Source of the DNA: Rhabdophis nuchalis
Lineage: Eukaryota > Chordata > Lepidosauria > Squamata > Natricidae
Assembly (NCBI GenBank): GCA_039707465.1
Contig: CM077647.1
Location: 173,901,163 to 173,965,162 of the forward strand
Length of the DNA stretch: 64,000 bases
Direction: 5' to 3'
The position numbers and the translations under genes are program-made. The notes beneath the pieces were generated by a model. It saw nothing but the letters and a program-made list of their open reading frames with translations. It had not been told where the DNA came from and did no database searches. Below, in pieces: positions 49,401 through 60,224 of this stretch (the first letter of the stretch is position 1; the number at the start of each line of letters is the position of its first letter).

Positions 49401-52400
49401 ACTTGTGATTCCATACAATGGCATTTTCATTAATAGTGAATTTCTTCCCATCAAGAGATTTGGAGACCATCTTTCCAATCCGGACTCTCTGGAAGGATTG
49501 ATTGTGGAAGGAGACAAAGTTGAAGATGTCATATCCTGGGTCAAACTCCCCTTTCTCATCTAAAAAGATTTCTTCTCCCACAGTGTTATTAAAACGGGTG
49601 TTTCTCAGAAAGTAGTGAAGCTGGATTTGAGAGAGAGGAGAATTCAGATCAGATTATCCTAATCTTCCCCAAAATTTGGCTTTGTTCAGAATCCCAATTA
49701 ATTTTCTTTAGTGAATCATATCAGAATTGTAACTTAATTACTTTCTGGTTTGATTCAGAAATCTCTTTAACTCGTAGACCACAAACCATTTTATATTTCA
49801 GTATTTATTTTATTTATTTATTTATTATTTATTTATTTATTTATTTTATTTATTTAAATTTATACCCCGCCCTTCTCCACAGAGGACCCAGGGCGGCGCA
49901 CAGGAAATTTAAAAAACATACAAAAATACAATAAATATAATTTAAAAAACTATTAAATAACCCCATCCTGCGCTAAAACCAAATTTTAAAACCCAATTTA
50001 AAACTATCTTAAGTCCCCAAGGGAGGTTAGGCCAGGCCGGCTTGTTGAAACAGATATGTCTTAAGACATTGGCGGAAGAGGCGGAGGTCGGTGATGGTAC
50101 GTAATTCAGGGGGTAGGTCATTCCAAAGGGCTGGCCCCGCCACAGAGAAGGCTCTCTCAGTAATATCAGGTCCAACAATTTCCTAATATGTATTGATTCA
50201 ACTGGCATATAGTAACAGATAAAATTAAGATATGTGGCATTAGATTCCGACACAGCTTATTTTTCAATTCTTGCATAAATAAGTAATTGGGGGAAAGAGA
50301 CAATCCCAATAAATAAGTTAAGATATCCATTGCATGTGATCGGAAGAAAAGAGAAGGAAAGGGAATGCATTACTCTCCACCTCTTATTCTTGATTCACAG
50401 CTATGTAGAAGTTTCTTTCACATGAATCAATAACTTCCTTAAATTAATCTTACTTAGAGTCTTGTAGAAATTTAACTTAGTCCCTCTAAAGAAATACAGT
50501 CCCGTATGTCTGCCCTGTCATATGGATATAATACATCCATTACAGAGTTACAGTGCAAATTGATCCACCAATCAGAATTGGAAATTCTATAATTAAGATA
50601 AAAACAGTCCAGTTAATACTATCTTTTAGTGATTTCAGGTCCACATGTATTTCTTTGTACATGCACAAATATGTAGTCTTGGGCCATTTTACTCAAAAAA
50701 TCAATCAGCAGGTTTATTTCAAGTCCTCCTTATCTAGTTTCACGATTTGTGTAGAAAACCTGTTATATTTTAGGTCATATTTATGTAGAAATATTTAAAC
50801 TTCATAAACTTTTAGGGACCACCATATATATAAAAGTTTTTTTCACAATATATACACAGTATATCAACAGCTCCATAGCACAGTAGGTAGGGTAGCAAGA
50901 ACAGAAATATTGTTTACCACAAAGAGATTGGGAGAGATACTATAATGAAGAGTATGGAGACAACCTAAAAACAATTTAACTTTGTGCTTTTAAATTTTGG
51001 GAGATGTTGGGTGTGAGAGTTTTATTTTGTTTATTTGTTTTGTCAAGCATGTATAAGATAATAGATACAAGTATATACAAGATTATGGATACAATACAAT
51101 ACAATAGCAGAGTTGGAAGGGACCTTGTAGGTCTTCTAGTCCAACCCCCTGCGTAGGCAGGAACCCTATACCATTTCAGACAAATGGCTATCCGACATCT
51201 TCTTAAAGACTTCCATTCACAACTTCTGGAGGCACAAATAAATGGGGTTTGTTAGGACAGGGGCTATAGGCATGTTGGTGCACTTATGCACACACCTTAT
51301 AGACCTCTTAGGAATGGGGTGATGTCAACTGCAGACAGCTTAAGGTTAAAGTTTTGGGGATTTGGAGACGAAACCACTGAGTCAGATTGTACATTCCAGG
51401 CATTGACCACTCTGCTGCTGAAGTCGTTTTTCCTGCAATCGAGTTTTGTACGGTTTACATTAAGTTTTTATCTATTGTGTGTTCGTGTATTGTTGTGATT
51501 GAAGCTGAAGTAGTCATTGACAGGTAGAACATTGTAGTAGATTATTTTATGTACTATGCTTAGGTGAGACCAAAGACTGCATAAAATTAATTGATTTTCA
51601 CTCCCTGAAACAGCATTAAATAGCAGATCCCAAAACATAGCTCCTTTTGGAGTTGGTTTGACATGGGAGATGATTCTTAGGTATGATTGAGCTGCATCAG
51701 TTACTGCAGACAAATATTTGCTAACAGATATTGGAGAGAAACAAATCCAGATTGTCTATATATTGTTGCCTTCCCATCCCATCCCATCCTATCTCATCCC
51801 ATCGCATCCCATCCTCTCCCCTTCAGGGCTTCTATAAATATATCTGAGAAGAGCAATGACATACCTCCCATGGCTGAAAATGCCAAAGATTTGATCCACC
51901 CTGATTCCTCAGAGGAGCTGGCTTTGCTCTTCTTGCTCTTTTGGAATGCATTGCTTGCAATGCATGTGCTGCAAGATAAACCCCATTGTAGACATTGTAG
52001 CTCTCTCCAGACATGGTCATTTCAAACACAGAGCCGGAGACTGTCTCGAGTTTTTCCCTCCCAGTGCAGCGTTTAACTCCTTTCTGATATGGAGGCAGTG
52101 AACAACGAAAGACAAATTCCCAGAACCAATTAATGTAAAGAAAGGGATGTTTATAAGGTTTTATTCTGTCAAGAAACTCCTGAAATCCTGGCACAGTCCT
52201 TGTATGGAGGGAGAAGTATAGGGAACCATTATAAGTCTGAACTAGGAGGCTCCCTTTTTTTATTAAACTCATAGTGAAATCCCACTGGTAGGTCATGATC
52301 CATACTCTGTGATCTATTGGGTTCTTATCAAAAACTTCATAAGAATAAAGCCCCCATTGTAAAAGCTCCATAGAATGGGCAGTCCCAGAAGCAAGGAATA

Positions 52401-55400
52401 CAGTGACATTCCTCTGTATGATGGTGCCTATTATGTTCGTTATACGATCAAAAAGGACATACTTATTTGTGATTGCATCCTTTATCATTGGGATCAACTT
52501 CATCAAAGCAATGCAAATATCACTCTGGAAGAGTTTTAGTTGGAGATTTTGAATAAAGACTTCCCCACTCTCATCCTCAGAGACCAAGAGACCAATCCAA
52601 TTCCATCCAAAATGGTTTAGCAAATGAACAATCCCCTCGTATTGCAAATTTTCATTGGGAACCATACTGAAGAAGGAAGGGAATTGCCTTTTATCACTCA
52701 GGACTGGGTCAAAGGAACCGTAATTGATCTGTTGGGAAGAAGGATGCATAGAAAATTAATTAAACTGAGAGTCCTTTTTTTTTTAATAGTCTTTATTAAT
52801 ATAAATATAAAAAGAAACACTTAACAATTATAAGATAGGGGTAGTGGGAGAAACATATATAGGTAGGAAAAAGAAAGGAAAAGAAAAAGATATGTTTGTC
52901 CCAGTCTAACATCACTTTTTATTTATTTTTATTTATTTTAATCACATTTATATCCCGCCCTTCTCCACAAAGGACCCAGGGCGGCGCACAGGAACTTAAA
53001 AAACATACAAAAACAATAAATACAGAATTTAAAAACATATTAAGTTATGTTTATTATTATTTACAATTGTAATTAGATGTCAACATATATATCTATAAAA
53101 TTGTCTCAAGTTCACTGTTATCTTGTTTGTTCCTTGTGTATATTTCACCATAGTTTTGTTTAATTAGTTTCTTTGGTATCCATTATTCTATTATTATACC
53201 ATATATACCATTTTTCCCAGGATTGGGCATAAATTGAGTTTGACTTGTCTTTTAGAATATACGTTAGCTTATCGGATGCTGCGCAATTGAAAATTTTTGA
53301 TATAATTAAAGCCTCTGTTGGTGGGTTGCTATTTTTCCATTGTTGCGCTATGGCCATCCTAGTCGCTGTTGTAATATGAGTGAAAAGGTACCAATCTTGT
53401 TTTTGGATTTTATTTGGCTTAATGCCTAGCAGATATAATTCAGGTTTAAGGGGCAAGCTGGTACCTACTATTTCCAGGAGCCAGACTTGTATTTTTTTCC
53501 AAATATGAGTAATAGTTGGGTAGGTCCACCATTGGTGAAAAAACATACCGCTGGCCATTTTGCATTTCCAGCATCTGTCTGAGGAATTTGGGAACATATG
53601 TGCAATTCGGGCTGGTGGTAAATACCACCTGTAGAGCATTTTGTATGCGTTTTCCTTAAAGGAGGAAGACAGGGTCATTTTCATGGTTTTACCCCAAATT
53701 GTTTGCCATTCTTCTAATTTAATGTTCCTTCTTATGTTCCTTCCCCAGGCAATCATGGCACCTTTAATTATTTCTTCACCAATATGTCTCTGCAGTAACA
53801 ATTTATAAACCTTAGAGATAAATTTTGTCGGAGTGTCCCACAGGATCTTATCGATATCTTGATTTATTAAACATATTCCGAATTCTTGTTTATCTTTGTT
53901 AAATTTGGATACTGCCTGAGTATATGACCACTAGTCTATCTTCCAACCCCTCAGCTGTAGATCTGTCTGCGTTCTGATGTTACCCCCTTCCTCTATCAAA
54001 TCTCCATATGTTAGATTTCTTTTTGGGTTGTGAACAGTTGGATAGGTTACTGCTTCGATTGGGGCTAACCATCTTGGGATTTGGGTGTATAGTTGTTGTT
54101 TAATTGTCTGCCATGTCATAAAGAGGGTCGCCCTAGTGTGGTGGGTGTTAAAAGTTTTGGGTTGTCTATTATTTTTGGGCCAAAGGGATGAGTGCCGACC
54201 CTGAAGCAAATCATAACCTTCAATTGTTAATGTCCGTCCTCTTATTAGGGTGACCCAATCCTTGACCCAAATTAAAATTGAAGCATGATAGTAGAGTTCC
54301 CAGTTTGGGAGTCCCAAACCTCCTCTCAATTTGTGTTCTTGAAGCATTTTCTTTTTTATGCGTGATTTTTTCCCCTGCCAGACAAATTTCAATGTAATGT
54401 GATCTAACTTTTGAGAAAATTCTTTATTTAGCTTTACAGGTGCCGTTTGAAACAGGTATATCCACTTTGGGAGGATGTAAGCTTTTATAGCAGCTATCCT
54501 CCCTAGCAGTGATAATGGGATTTTGCTCCATTTTTCAAGTTCCTTAGTCATTTCGTTTGTTAGTTTGTTATAGTTTAATTCTTTGATGGCAGAACATCTA
54601 TTGGTTAGCCAGATTCCCAAATATTTGACTTTTTCTAACAATTTCAATTCCCAATAGTTTCTGTATCTGTCATATTTTTAGCTAGCATTTTAGTGTTTTG
54701 TTTATTAATTTTTAAACCGGCCACCTCTCCATATTCTTCTATTGTTGTGATTAATTTTGGTCCTGAGGTCAGAGGTTCTTCTAACACAAAGACCAAATCA
54801 TCGGCAAATGCCTGGATTTTGTATTCTTCCTTTCTGACTTGAGAGTCCTTTTGTGATCATGAAGAGCATGGAGCTCTTCCATTCTCTATAGAATGTTGGA
54901 TTCTGCTGTGATGTTATGAGTTTATTGCAAAATTGCAAAGGTTTCTGTCACATTTTACATGAAGAAAGAGATAATAAGATTCATGATAGTAGATTCTGGG
55001 AACTCAAAACTGGTAAACGATAGCCTGGCTAAAATTGAAAGAAGCTAGGTTTCATAAAAAGAAAAGAAAAGAAAAGAAACTGGAGGGCTGGAGAAGAGCT
55101 GATGTAGTTCCCATATTCAAAAAGGGGCAAAAAAATAGACCCTGGAATCAGCCTGACCTCAATACCAGGAAAGATTCTGGAAAAGATAATCAAGCAACAA
55201 ATCAGTAAAAACTTACAAGCCAACAAAGTAATAGCCAAAAGCCAACATGGGTTTGTCAAAAACAGATTATGCCAGACTATTCTTATTGCATTCTTTGACA
55301 AAGTGACAAAATTAGTGGACCAGAGGAATTCTGTTGATATAATTTACTTAGACTTTAGTAAGGCATTTGATAAAGTGGACCATAACCTACTACTAGATAA

Positions 55401-58400
55401 AGTAGAAAAATGTGGTTTAGACAGCATCACCACCAGATGGATTCGTAACTGGCTGACCAACTGCACTCAACATGTAGTCCTCAATGGAACTGCATCTACA
55501 TGGAACGAAGTATGCAGTGGAGTACCTCAAGGCTCTGTTTTAGGCCCAGTACTCTTCAACATCTTCATCAATGATTTGGATGAGGGGATATATGGGGAGC
55601 TCATCAAATTTGCAGATGACACCAAACTGGAAAGAATAGCCAACACTCCAGAAGATAGACTTAAGATACAGAAGGATCTTGACAAACTTGAACTCTAGGC
55701 AATATCTAACAAAATGAAATTCAATGGTGAAAAAAAGTAAGATTCTACATTTAGGCAAAAAAAAAAAAATGCACAGATACAGCATAGGTTGTACCTTGCT
55801 CAATAGTAGTAACTGAGAAAGGGATCTTGGAGTCCAAGTGGACAACCATTCAAATATGAGCCAGCAGTCTGCAGCAGCTGCCAAAAAAGCCAACACAGTT
55901 CTAGGCTGCATAAACAGAAGAATAGAATCAAGATCATGTGAAGTGTTAATACCACTTTATAAGGCCTTGGTAAGGCCACACTTGGAATACTGCATCCAGT
56001 TTTGGTCACCATGATGTAAAAAAAAAAGTTAGGACACTTAATTTCCTAATAAGTAGAACAAAAGTAATCAATGGAAAAACTTGCCTCCAGAAGTCATGAA
56101 TGTTCCAACACTGGACATTTTAAAGAAAATGTTGGCTATCCATTTGCCTGAAGTGCTGTAGGATTTCCTGCATAAGCAGGTGGTTGGACTAGAAGACCTC
56201 CAAGGTCCCCTCCAACTCTGTTCTTCTATTCTATTAAAAGCCAAAAAACCAAAAACCAACAGAGGCTTGTTTGTCAAGCAAGCTGATCTGTGGAAAGTGG
56301 TCATACCTGTGGAAACTTGTAGATGTTCAACAGGTGGGCCATCTGGATGGAATTGAGTGAGGTTAGGTCACCAATGATAGGTAAGAAGTTTAGATTCCTT
56401 TTTCCAGCACAGTTGAAGTTGATAGGACTATCTTGACTCAGAAACAGAACATCTAAAACACACTCACTGGCCAACATGGCATTGAAACTAGTTTCATAAA
56501 TCTTCGGTGTTAGTGTGACATTGGGGAAGAACTTGGCATTCTTGTTGATCTCATCAATGGCAAAATACATAGTAAGAGGATGCTGGGCATATTTTGGTAT
56601 TATGCTGAAATGAAAGTGCAGAAGTGGATAAAATCAAATCACAAAAAAGAACTACTTCCAAACTACATGTTTATTTATTTTTATTTATTTAGTTTGTCAA
56701 ACATGTATGAGATAACACATATAAGTATAAACATGGACATGAACGCAGGAAATGGGTACAAGTAGATGGGAACAGTAGGACACTCTGGTACTCTTATTCA
56801 AGCCCCCTTCCAGACCTCTTAGGAATGGGGTGAGGTCAACAGAAGACAGTTTAAGGTTAATGTTATGGGGGTTTGAGGATATAACAACAGAGTCAGGTAT
56901 TACATTCGAGGAATTGACCACTCTGTTGCTGAAGTCATATTGTCTACAATCGAGTTTGGAGAAGTTTACCTTGAGATTGTATCTATTGTTTGCCCATGTA
57001 TTATTGAAAATTTCAGCAATTTATTCATCAGAGATTAAGTTTGAATTTCAATGAAAGAGACTTTTGGCTTTTCACATTATTCTGACCATCTCCATAGGCA
57101 CAGATTAGCAAGATCTGCCCTATACCTCTAGTCAGTGGTGGGATTCAAGCAATTTAACAACCGGTTCTTTGCCCTAATTATTTCTTCCAACAAGCAGTTT
57201 GTGTGAGCTTATTATTAAATTTTATTATTAAATGGAGTCCTTAAATGGACTCCAGAGGATGGTAGAGGACAGAAAGGCCTGGAGGAACATTGTCCATGGG
57301 GTTGCAATGGGTCCAGCACGACTTCACAAATAACAACAAAAGGTTAATCTTGGGCAGTAAATTATATGTTCAGGTCCATGCCACTACTACACACTTCAAT
57401 CAATATAGGTCAATGTTTAAGATAGAAATAGATCTTTACACTGTTCTTTTGAATTGTATAATTCAATTGACAGTTAGAACAATTAACCTCTGGAACAGCT
57501 TGCCTCCAGAAGTTGTGAATGCCCCAACCCTGGAAGCCTTTAAAAAGATGTTAGATAGCCATTTGTCTGAAATGGTATAAGGTTCCTGCCCACGCAGGGG
57601 GTTGGACTAGAAAACCTACAAGGTCCCTTCCAACTCTGCTATTGTATTGTATTGTATTGTATTGTATTGTATTGTATTGTATTGTATTGTATTGTATAAT
57701 CTTTTCTTCAGCCAATGGCATCAGCTAATAAACAACTTGGTGATGATGATGATGTGCAATTTCTCAGAAAAGAGCCACTTGGTATTGCATTCCTTTGAGA
57801 AAGTGCAACTAATACTTTACTAGAAAGAATTGTAGTTGCCTGGATTTCAATTTGTGAATTCTGATGCCAGTAAGATGGATGATATGAAGCCATCCAGTAT
57901 TTGCTGAATGGAAAAAGGTTCAGAGGAAATTATCCTATTTCTCACGAATTTTGTGGTATTTCCATTTTTGAAATGGAGATTATTATTTGGAATTGCTAGT
58001 GCTGTGATTACAGGATATTATATCTCTAATTTATTATGTAAAAATATAATAAGCATATTATGTATTTCTAGTAGCCGATATTCTTTGATCAGTTTACAAA
58101 TATATTTATTTTAAAATCTATGAAAGATAAAAACAATATGATAGCATTACTCTTTTTCCTTTGTTCTCAATAAATAAACTAAGCAGAAAATAAAAAGAGA
58201 GAGGAGAATTTGCTTTGGGAGCATTTCCCCCCCCCAAAATCGAAGTTTACCTTAAAATGCAACTTTAGAATTCTAGATCTTTCAGAGGGTTTGTTGTAAC
58301 ATGTGAAGGTCCCACATGAATGTTTTCCTAAGGGCCATCTCTCAATGGAAGCCCTGATCAACATAGCTAAGGTCTCTATATATGACTAGCAGTGCTATAA

Positions 58401-58721
58401 TTGAACCAGTATAATTTACCTTTTCACCTTTGTCTAAAGTTATATTGTTATTTTACTCAAGGAAGAACAGGGCACTTACGATCCATATTCAGAAAGTACT
58501 GGCACTTTTTTGAAATTCTGGGTACGTTCATCAGGATTGACACAGGGAAAAAATCCACCGAGTATCGTGTCATCTGCAAAGATGGAATATTTCTTGTGAA
58601 CGTTATTGGGCTGGAGGCAGATTGGTTTCAAACTCTGATTGACACTGCCAGGTAGAAAGAAGAGCAGAATAAAGTTAAATGTCAGAAGACCTGAGCCATC
58701 CTCCCATCCTTTCAAATACAT
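45595..58721 (-). CDS. V2R-E: complete type-2 vomeronasal receptor gene (six exons)
   Basis: Exons in coding order: 58480-58721, 56307-56604, 51865-52728, 49393-49620, 46895-47021 and 45595-46496. All borders are GT/AG and phases fit; 2661 nt give 886 residues plus stop with no interruption. Signal peptide with an N-terminal polar stretch ([11 protein letters not shown]) before a hydrophobic core; ligand-binding domain through exons 1-4; cysteine-rich linker; 7TM domain with [13 protein letters not shown] and [11 protein letters not shown]. Belongs to a different V2R subfamily from A/B; V2R-D is its tandem, dead copy. The gene spans 13 kb because introns carry L1, CR1, L2, SINE and hAT-type insertions. 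Upstream ATG choice: the frame is open further 5' only from a GTG, so 58721 is the first ATG. Likely functional; expression not visible. Confidence 0.93.
46895..47021 (-). CDS. V2R-E exon 5 (cysteine-rich region)
   Basis: 127 nt; acceptor AG at 47022-47023, donor GTAAGT. Encodes [15 protein letters not shown], then [18 protein letters not shown]. Confidence 0.93.
47225..47510. mobile_element. hAT-like element remnant
   Basis: GAGCTGGTATTTAGCTGGTTC and GGTGAACCAGTAGTGG at the left, AATCCCACCACTGAAAC at the right. Related in its ends to 15437-16161. Confidence 0.45.
47683..48035 (+). mobile_element. Sauria-type SINE, nearly full length
   Basis: tRNA-like head with CAGTGACTCAATGGCTAAG (A box) and CAGTGGTTCAAATCCC (B box), body GAGTGAGCTCCCATTATG, and end GGAATGACTAGCATATATG plus CCTCTACCTTTA. 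In V2R-E intron 4. Confidence 0.8.
48090..48345 (-). mobile_element. CR1 LINE 3' end
   Basis: CAGAGTTGGGAGGCACCTTGG, GTCTTCTACTGCAACCC and GGCAAGCTGTTTCAATGATT. Diverged and short. Confidence 0.65.
48346..49240 (-). mobile_element. CR1 LINE 3' end split by an L2 insertion
   Basis: The CR1 module begins at about 48360 (AACAGGGTTGGAAGGGACC) and is cut after CAGTTGCTTTGGAGAACAG (48604). It resumes at about 49089 with CCCTCTCTTCTTTGTCATGG and runs to about 49235. Confidence 0.7.
48604..49088 (-). mobile_element. L2-group LINE 3' end nested in CR1
   Basis: TTTATTTATTTATTTATTAAA tail type, CCCTTCTCCAAATGGACCC, GGCCGGCTAGATGGAATAAA; minus-strand codons [19 protein letters not shown] and [14 protein letters not shown]. 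Confidence 0.8.
49393..49620 (-). CDS. V2R-E exon 4
   Basis: 228 nt; acceptor AG at 49621-49622, donor GTGGGA leftwards from 49392. It starts [20 protein letters not shown] and ends WNHKFHQ. Confidence 0.93.
49800..50157 (-). mobile_element. L2-group LINE 3' end
   Basis: TTTATTTATTTATT tail, CCCGCCCTTCTCCACAGAGG, GGCCGGCTTGTTGAAACAG, GGCCCCGCCACAGAGAAGGC. In V2R-E intron 3. Confidence 0.8.
50158..51015. other. V2R-E intron 3, middle
   Basis: No gene or repeat that I can name. AT-rich with short GTA/TAT words. Confidence 0.4.
51020..51715 (-). mobile_element. CR1/L3-like LINE ORF2 C-terminus
   Basis: Minus strand reads [20 protein letters not shown] and then NTRTHNR, with PDSVV-like and [13 protein letters not shown] ends; 3' end with GTATCTATTATCTTATACATG near 51040-51065. 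A related piece is at 56685-57015. A CR1 3' end sits inside it. Confidence 0.6.
51085..51235 (-). mobile_element. CR1 LINE 3' end with (ATTGT) tail
   Basis: ACAATACAATACAATAGCAG then GTTGGAAGGGACCTTGTAGG and CCATTTCAGACAAATGGC. Short copy. Confidence 0.7.
51865..52728 (-). CDS. V2R-E exon 3 (ligand-binding domain)
   Basis: 864 nt, 288 codons; acceptor AG at 52729-52730, donor GTATGT. It starts [20 protein letters not shown], contains [19 protein letters not shown] and [20 protein letters not shown], and ends WHFQPWE. Confidence 0.94.
52778..54838 (-). mobile_element. L1 LINE, 5'-truncated, with target-site duplication
   Basis: Poly(A) (a T run at 52778 onward) after AATAAAGACTATT; ORF2 in pieces 53160-53801 and 53931-54647, with RT box AFADDLVF near 54800, [24 protein letters not shown] and [16 protein letters not shown]. 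Flanked by TGAGAGTCCTTTT at 52765-52777 and near 54840-54852, a 13-bp target duplication. An L2 tail lies inside. In V2R-E intron 2, against the poly(A)-facing orientation typical of no particular function. Confidence 0.88.
52915..53050 (-). mobile_element. L2-group LINE 3' tail nested in L1
   Basis: TTTTATTTATTTTTATTTATT tail, then ATATCCCGCCCTTCTCC and GGACCCAGGGCGGCGCACAGG, inside the L1 3' UTR. Confidence 0.75.
55075..56235 (+). mobile_element. CR1 LINE: RT domain to 3' end
   Basis: Encodes [20 protein letters not shown] (RT box A), [20 protein letters not shown] (box B) and [11 protein letters not shown] (box C) over 131 open codons at 55303-55698. Then broken coding sequence ([19 protein letters not shown]) and the 3' module to CTTCTATTCTATT. 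The most complete CR1 copy here, in V2R-E intron 2. Confidence 0.88.
56307..56604 (-). CDS. V2R-E exon 2 (ligand-binding domain)
   Basis: 298 nt; acceptor AG at 56605-56606, donor GTATGA. Encodes [20 protein letters not shown] and ends NIYKFPQ. Confidence 0.93.
56685..57015 (-). mobile_element. CR1/L3-like LINE ORF2 C-terminal fragment
   Basis: Minus-strand [20 protein letters not shown] and DLTPFLRGL, then a stop, the end of the LINE ORF; 3' UTR to TTTGTCAAACATGTATGAG. Homologous to 51020-51715. Confidence 0.65.
57125..57240. mobile_element. hAT-like element end
   Basis: GTCAGTGGTGGGATTCAAGC and ACAACCGGTTCTTTGCCC: the left end of the CAGTGG family. The right end is not seen. Confidence 0.5.
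57470..57700 (+). mobile_element. CR1 LINE 3' end with long (ATTGT)n tail
   Basis: ACAGTTAGAACAATTAACCTC, GCTTGCCTCCAGAAG, CCTGCCCACGCAGGGGGTTGG, then about 11 ATTGT units. Confidence 0.8.
57701..58479. other. V2R-E intron 1, 5' part
   Basis: No gene or named repeat seen. AT-rich; includes a C run at 58229-58236. Confidence 0.4.
58480..58721 (-). CDS. V2R-E exon 1 (signal peptide)
   Basis: 242 nt, 80 codons plus 2 nt; donor GTAAGT leftwards from 58479. [11 protein letters not shown], hydrophobic [16 protein letters not shown], then [31 protein letters not shown]. Confidence 0.88.
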
Positions 58722-59345
58722 GGTCAACACAATATAGCAGCCAGGTTTGCAAAATATATATATATATATGCCTTGTTAGACCTAATGGGAAACGTCTGCT
58801 GAAAGAGATATTAAAAAAGTAAAGATATAACAGAGTGGTTTCCTTGATCTCAGTGGCACAAGATCAATTTTGAGGGATTTTTCAAAGTGCAGCAGGACTT
58901 TATGATATTTTTTCTCCTTGCCATTCTTGTTCAGGTGTGATGCTGTCAAGAAACAGAACTGAAATACAGACATTTGCAAATTATAACCTTATACTGTATT
59001 CTCTGGGGATTTCAGCAAATTGTGTTTGTGTAAAACATGTACATGATTATTGTAAGAGTTACAGTTAGCTTCCCTCAGCAAGTGCCATTTTCTTTCCCTT
59101 GCCTTGCAATCTTCGTTGTTCTTACCTTATGTGCAGAGAAGTTGCAGAAACTTTGGCTTCTGAGAATTACATCATCTACGTCGATCTACATCAACCTTCA
59201 CATGGATGCCCCCTTGTTAGATCACACTAAGCTTAATGAAAAGGGGCTAAAAGAAGGATGTGATCTTGAAAATGTGATTAATTTAATATACAGGGAAAAG
59301 CTGTAATAGTCCATTGTCTTCCCTAAAATGAAAAAGCCAAAATAA
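58722..59345. other. V2R-E 5' flank, homologous to the V2R-D 5' flank
   Basis: Aligns with 42032-42378 and 42672-42960 (shared blocks such as CAAGTGCCATTTTCTTTC). No promoter element can be named with confidence. Confidence 0.5.
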
Positions 59346-59349
59346 ATCA

Positions 59350-60108
59350 ATCCCTGACTTATGACCGTATTTGAGCCCAAAATTTCTGAGACATTTTTTC
59401 AGTGAGGTTTGCCCCATTTTGCGACTATTATTGCCTTAGTTGTTAAGTGAATCATTGCAGTTGATAAGTTAATAACCCAGTTGTTAAGTAAAACTGGCTT
59501 GTTCATGGACTTGTTGTCAGTGTCAGCCCTGGAAGCCAGCTTTTGCATTGGGCCTTCAGGCCAGCCACATTTCATGCTGTGGGAAATTGGGAGGGGGATT
59601 ATATGGAGTATGGGAGATATATAGTCAAAATAACATTCCTTTCTCGGAAAGTCAAGGACTGGAGGGGTATGACCGGGAGGCATCTCCAGTTGTGACAGTG
59701 TCTGATTGGTACACATGATGGACATGTGGGTGCTGGGCAGGGACTTGAACTTTCTTTTGGGTGGGGAAAACCTGGAAACTTTCAGATTCAGGTTTTCCCA
59801 GATGTGCCAATATGACATCTCTAATGAAATGGAACTTTGAGGAAACTCAAGCCTCGGAGTCTTCTTTCGTTAGGGGCCTTAATTGTCAGTTGTCAGAATG
59901 TCGCAAAAGGTAATCAAATGACCTTAGGACACTGCAACTGCTATAAATATGAACCAATTGCCAAGCATCTGAATTTTGATCATGTGATCGTGGGGATGTT
60001 TGCAAAGGCCGTAACTTTGAAAAATGGTCATAAATCAGTTTTTTCAGTGCCGTTGTATCCTTGAAAAGTCACTAAACAAACTGTTGTAAATCAAGAACTA
60101 CCTGTAAT
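59350..60108. mobile_element. TIR element (CCTGACTTATGACC family) with an internal insertion
   Basis: Left CCCTGACTTATGACCG; right, inverted, GTTGTAAATCAAGAACTACC. Inside, TTGTTAAGTGAATCATTGC and similar words recur. A different block (about 59515-59885) interrupts it. Absent from the V2R-D flank. Non-autonomous; superfamily uncertain. Confidence 0.55.
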
Positions 60109-60224
60109 TTTTTCTATCTCTTCAAATAATCCATCCATCCTCCTATACAAGAAATCTCACAAATTTCATCAAAATCATATTTCACTACCAATAAAGGAGA
60201 ATATGTCGTCTCCACTGAGGCGTT

